64,000 nucleotides of DNA. It comes from Marsupella aquatica (lineage: Eukaryota; Marchantiophyta). The notes beneath the pieces were generated by a model. That model was given only the letters and a program-made list of their open reading frames with translations. It was not told where the DNA came from and did not search any database. The translations under genes and the position numbers were made by a program. The DNA is taken from positions 20,708,001-20,772,000 of the forward strand of contig OZ316897.1 of the NCBI GenBank assembly GCA_973895155.1, in the 5' to 3' direction. This document shows positions 60,384 to 64,000 of the stretch, in pieces (positions within the stretch are counted from its first letter, which is position 1; each line of letters opens with the position of its first letter).

Positions 60384-61420
60384 GGACGGCCTTCTTTACA
60401 CGTTACACCCTTGTAATGCCACTACACTACCTGTTATAGGGCATCTCAAAAGTGGGTCATTAGTGAAAGTTATAAATTTGTGATATATGTCATAACTCTG
60501 GTTATGGGACCCTCTTCTAGAATTTAAAAATGGGAGGAGCAACATTGACTTGCCCCATAAAGCAGGAGTTACGACCTCACCTGTCTCATAGCATATATTG
60601 CTTTTACCTCTATTCTTGATCAGCTGCTGTCTCAAATGCAGTAGCAACTCATCATGTCAGAAGAACATCCCACGTGCATTCAGTCGTGGCTTTCCGGACT
60701 TTTGGATTCCTTGATTTTTGGATTTGCGCCTAAAGTTGCAGGAAAGTTATGGGTTAAGTGTTGAACCCACAGGTAGCCAACCATTGGCTCCCATAACTTT
60801 GCAAGAATTCTCATAATACTTGAGTTATGGGAAACCCTTATCTTACTAACTCCAAGCTTTGAGACGCCCTATTGTAGTTCCATACATTTTCAAGGTAAGA
60901 TGGCCTTCTTTACATGTTACACCCATGTAATGAAGCTTCTGACATTACTATTGCAGCTTTATACATTTTCAAGGTAAGATGGCCTTCTTTACACACTACA
61001 TCAGTGTAAATAGAACTACTATTGTAGCTGTATACATTTTCATAGTAACACTGCCTTCCTTGCACATTACACCAATGTAAAGAAGCTTCTGGCACTACTC
61101 TTGTAGTTTCATACATTTTCACCGATTGATAGCCTTCTTCAGACAACCCATGTAACGAGGCTTCTGACACTACTCTTGTAGTTCCACAAATTTACATGGC
61201 AAGATGGCCTTCTTTACACAAGACACCCATGTAATGAAGCTTCTGGCACTGCCCTTGTAGTTTCATACATTTTCACCGTTTGATGGCCTTCTTTACGCAA
61301 ACCATGTAATGAGGCTTCTGACACTACTACTCTACTCTTGTAATCCACACATTTACATGGGAAGAAGGCCTTCTTTACACAAGACACCCATGTAAAGAAG
61401 CTTCTAACACTACTCTTGAC
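60384..61420. repeat. minisatellite of about 78 bp, partly dimeric
   Basis: A first fragment, GGCCTTCTTTACACGTTACA, lies at 60388. From 60897 seven units follow: GGCCTTCTTTACACA, ACACCCATGTAATGAAGCTTC, CACTACTCTTGTAGTT and ACATTTTCAAGG. Later units alternate two types: one with CATTTTCACCGTTTG, the other with CAACCCATGTAA(C/T)GAGGCTTCTG and ATTTACATGG(C/G)AAG. The minus strand stays open across several units, repeating SEASLHG and KMYETTR. The array separates BRX1 from the prenyltransferase gene. Confidence 0.85.
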
Positions 61421-62135
61421 TTTTGACCAATGGACCCAGCTTTGGGATTCACGAGCATGCCCCACGCTACAGTAATTGGGATAGTGGTTGTAATATTCCC
61501 ACATATCTATGCAGTGATGTAGTAGCCGACCCATAGAAAATACGCACGGGACGTTTGTTCAATTTCTTGTGACCAAAGCACTCCCTAATCTCGTTATTCT
61601 TGTAATTTTCCTGTGCGCATGGAGGTCAGTGCCACAGATGAAGTAAAACGTGTAGGTTCAGAGCACACCAACATGGCGTAGGATTTTGTGGGGGTGGGGG
61701 TGGGGGTTGGGCCGAAGTACTAGACAATTCCCTGCCATACAAAAGATAGAAATAAAGGTCTGATTTAGACACCATTCTTGTTTAACTTGAGATAATCAAA
61801 TGGGGGTTCTTTCCAGGTTGCCACTTTGGCTTTGGAGAATACAGTTCCCTCCACCTCCTCACATTATGGTCACCCTATTGAATTCATGGCTCTCAGGCCA
61901 GCATCGCTCGTTGAATCTTGATCATTAAAATTGGACCGACTCTGAGGCTTCTTTCTGGACGATCTTCCCCTCTGGGTGCATTTTCTTCGAGCTTACTCTT
62001 GCTTGCAAGCACCAAGTAATCGGTACTGTATTGAAAACAAAGAACCGGCGTTTACTGAAGATGACTTCTTGAAGACTCTCTTTTCGATGCAGCTTCTGAG
62101 GATTAACTTTCTTGGCCATGGGCAATATTTCACGA
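61421..62135. other. 3' flank of the prenyltransferase gene
   Basis: No gene recognised. A minus-strand 66-codon frame at 62125-61925 lies directly below the stop of the prenyltransferase frame and is probably 3' untranslated sequence. Confidence 0.4.
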
Positions 62136-63916
62136 TTAAACCTGTAATTGTGAGAAGCTCAAGTCAAGTCCTAGCTGTGCACCTGGACAGGATGTGAACG
62201 AGTCTTCCTGTAAATTTGTGTCAGCCATTCTTCGCTTCACAGCTGGAAGCCTACAAGCTGACCGACATGTTAGACCAAGGCCAAAGAACAGAGGTTCAAG
62301 GCCCTGTTCACCCAACAGACTAAATCCACAGACTCCATAATACGAATGTAACAGGTCAGGATATCCCACTCGTGGAAACTTGGAGAACCCACCCCACTGC
62401 AAGCAAGGACACAAAAGTACAAACACATCCATGAGAAGTATATCCAATTTTCTTTCTCTTACCAAAAGCTAAGAGCAGAAATGTAGTGTCACATGAGTGA
62501 TGATAATGACCAGAAGTTCAATTAAATTTCGAGGTGAGATCTCTAGGAAGGGGAACCAACCGCAATATACAGGAGAATTACCTTGCTCTGTGAGGACAAT
62601 AAGAAAGCCCGGAGTGCTTTTTCATCACATAGGTGATCCATGCCAAACATTCTTAGAGCACCTCCAATCCTGAGGCAGATTTGCGAAAGAAATAGATCCA
62701 AGAGTCAGTTTCAAGTCACGGCTAAACCTTTTTGTGGACAAAATTGCGTTGTGCATTTGCAATGAGATCAGAAATGTACCAGAAGGCATAGCAAGTGTCA
62801 GCTGGTTTATTTGGTCTGCCTTGGAAGCCACCGCTTTTCGTCTGTCTCTGCAAGGAGATAAGAGAGAAACAAAATTATCCAATTAGGCTACGAAAGTATT
62901 AATCAAAACAAAAAGTTCTATAACGGCAGGTAAAAGAAACAGCTCACGTACGAAGACGATGATCGCTTGAAAGTGTAAAATATCTCATATGCATCCCTAG
63001 GACAATACACCCTTAGAGAAGACAGCTTTCCTGGACTAACCTTCACGCACCAGTCCAATGCACTCTGCAAATTGATGAGAGAAGCCAATGGCAAAGTGGG
63101 TGGCCACTCAGGATCAAATTGTGTAATCAGCCACAGTGCAGACAATCCACAATATGTCGCCCCTCCTTAAAGACAGATCCAATCACTAGTCAGTTGTAGA
63201 GCCGGTTTCATCAATTCGGCAAGTAAAAAAAAACAAAAAAAAACGGCAGGTTACTCGGGAGGAAGGTAGTTTCCAATGCAGCTCTTAAAAAAACGGTATT
63301 TCTAACGGTTCGAAGTGATGACCAGATCACAGATATTTCAGTTCAAAGTCTATCACAGGCTGTGTCAGCAGCAACCACTTCGGCAATATATGACTCCAAG
63401 TTGTCACTATATTGCAGACTGTACCGAAAACTGTTGATGTTCACAGAGCGACCTTGGCATAGACGTCTACGATTTCTCGTAAGGTTATTATTTGGCCTGA
63501 ACGTGTCTCGGTAGAGGGATTTCTAGGTCTAAAGTTTATTTTCCTTGCTGGACGACAGGCAGGAAAATGTCTCTTTGAATAGCCATGACACGAGTGGGTG
63601 CTTCTTTCTTCCTAGAAAAGACCAAAAGAGCAGCACTTTGAAGGAGTCTGCCTGTGAAATTGGCCTGGAGACTGCGAAAAGATAGAATGCGACGCGGTCC
63701 ACGGTAGTTAGAAAGATTTGTTCGAACATGAAGATAATTCCTTGGAGTAATACCTTTAGCATGTTACTTTTAACTCACTAGATAAACAAACTTTTCATTA
63801 ACAACGGTGATGATGGACTCCATGGACTGTACCCATGCCTATACAGATCTTGTGTTGTAAAAGAGCTCACCATGACACTCCAATCCTGGTGACAATCCGA
63901 AGCCTCCCTCATATGA
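62136..63916 (-). CDS. GGB: geranylgeranyltransferase type I beta subunit, 3' part
   Basis: Five exons on the minus strand (63916-63871, 63165-63041, 62847-62780, 62669-62582, 62396-62136) join in phase to 195 residues. The 5' exons lie beyond 64000. With the alpha subunit the enzyme transfers geranylgeranyl to Cys of CaaL proteins such as ROP GTPases in the cytosol. Landmarks: SYEGGFGLSPGLECHGGATY, SALDWCVKRQTKSGGFQGRP, NKPADTCYAFW carrying the zinc ligands Asp and Cys, IGGALRMFGMD, WGGFSKFP and DLLHSYYG carrying the zinc-ligand His. All three ligands are intact. After EQGLEPLFFGLGLT the frame continues for about 44 residues to a stop at 62136, a longer tail than is usual in this family; an unrecognised splice or divergence could explain it. 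Confidence 0.9.
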
Positions 63917-64000
63917 CTGCAACCAAACGCCAGATTAAGATAAGTTAAGTGACAGTTAAGGCTCAAAGCAACGAGCCTTGAAACAAAAAGATGGATGAAT

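Noticed and set aside
61925-62125. 66-codon minus frame below the prenyltransferase stop
   Set aside because: Basic, unrecognisable peptide in the likely 3' untranslated region with no splice signal linking it to the gene.

Overview
This window is nuclear DNA of a land plant. Five independent gene models assemble from exons joined by consensus splice sites, with matching phase at every junction but one. Their closest recognisable relatives are plant proteins, and plant-type telo-box motifs (AAACCCTA) sit at two translation-related genes. Introns run from about 90 bp to over 1 kb, the gene-poor middle is AT-rich and full of small transposon relics and minisatellites, and the F-box gene resembles families that I associate with mosses. 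I therefore favour a non-seed plant, perhaps a bryophyte, but lineage is the weakest inference here. No viral, plasmid or prokaryotic feature was seen.

Layout. 1-2.1 kb (+): an F-box/kelch-type gene whose F-box is interrupted by an in-frame TAG, followed by a short minisatellite. 3.8-7.1 kb (-): a complete four-exon alpha-tubulin. 7.1-14.5 kb: no recognised gene, but several tandem arrays, including a 56-bp minisatellite organised as a four-monomer higher-order repeat. 14.5-15.7 kb (-): a complete three-exon glyoxalase-I-like gene with a GC-rich 58-bp tandem array upstream. 16.4-22.4 kb: repeats and a 1.1-kb terminal-inverted-repeat element. 22.4-30.9 kb (-): a large gene of at least 22 exons encoding a coiled-coil protein with Ig-like and PH-like C-terminal regions; two of its introns appear to use GC rather than GT donors. 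30.9-54.4 kb: AT-rich, gene-poor DNA with a 289-bp MITE with target-site duplication, a long foldback element, tandem arrays, one hypothetical ORF at 37.1 kb and a second copy of the 1.1-kb element. 54.4-55.3 kb (+): intronless eIF3g. 57.7-60.1 kb (-): a complete eight-exon BRX1 ribosome-biogenesis gene. 60.4-61.4 kb: a dimeric minisatellite. 62.1-63.9 kb (-): the 3' five exons of the geranylgeranyltransferase-I beta subunit, whose 5' end lies beyond the window.

The genes do not form a pathway or cluster. eIF3g and BRX1 are convergent neighbours that both act in ribosome production or translation and both carry telo-boxes, which fits growth-linked co-regulation. The rest are ordinary housekeeping genes. 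I found no convincing new multi-gene system. The most interesting items are the GC-AG introns of the coiled-coil gene, the nonsense codon in the F-box, the unusually neutral tubulin tail, the higher-order minisatellites and the small DNA-transposon relics, one of which abuts the eIF3g promoter.
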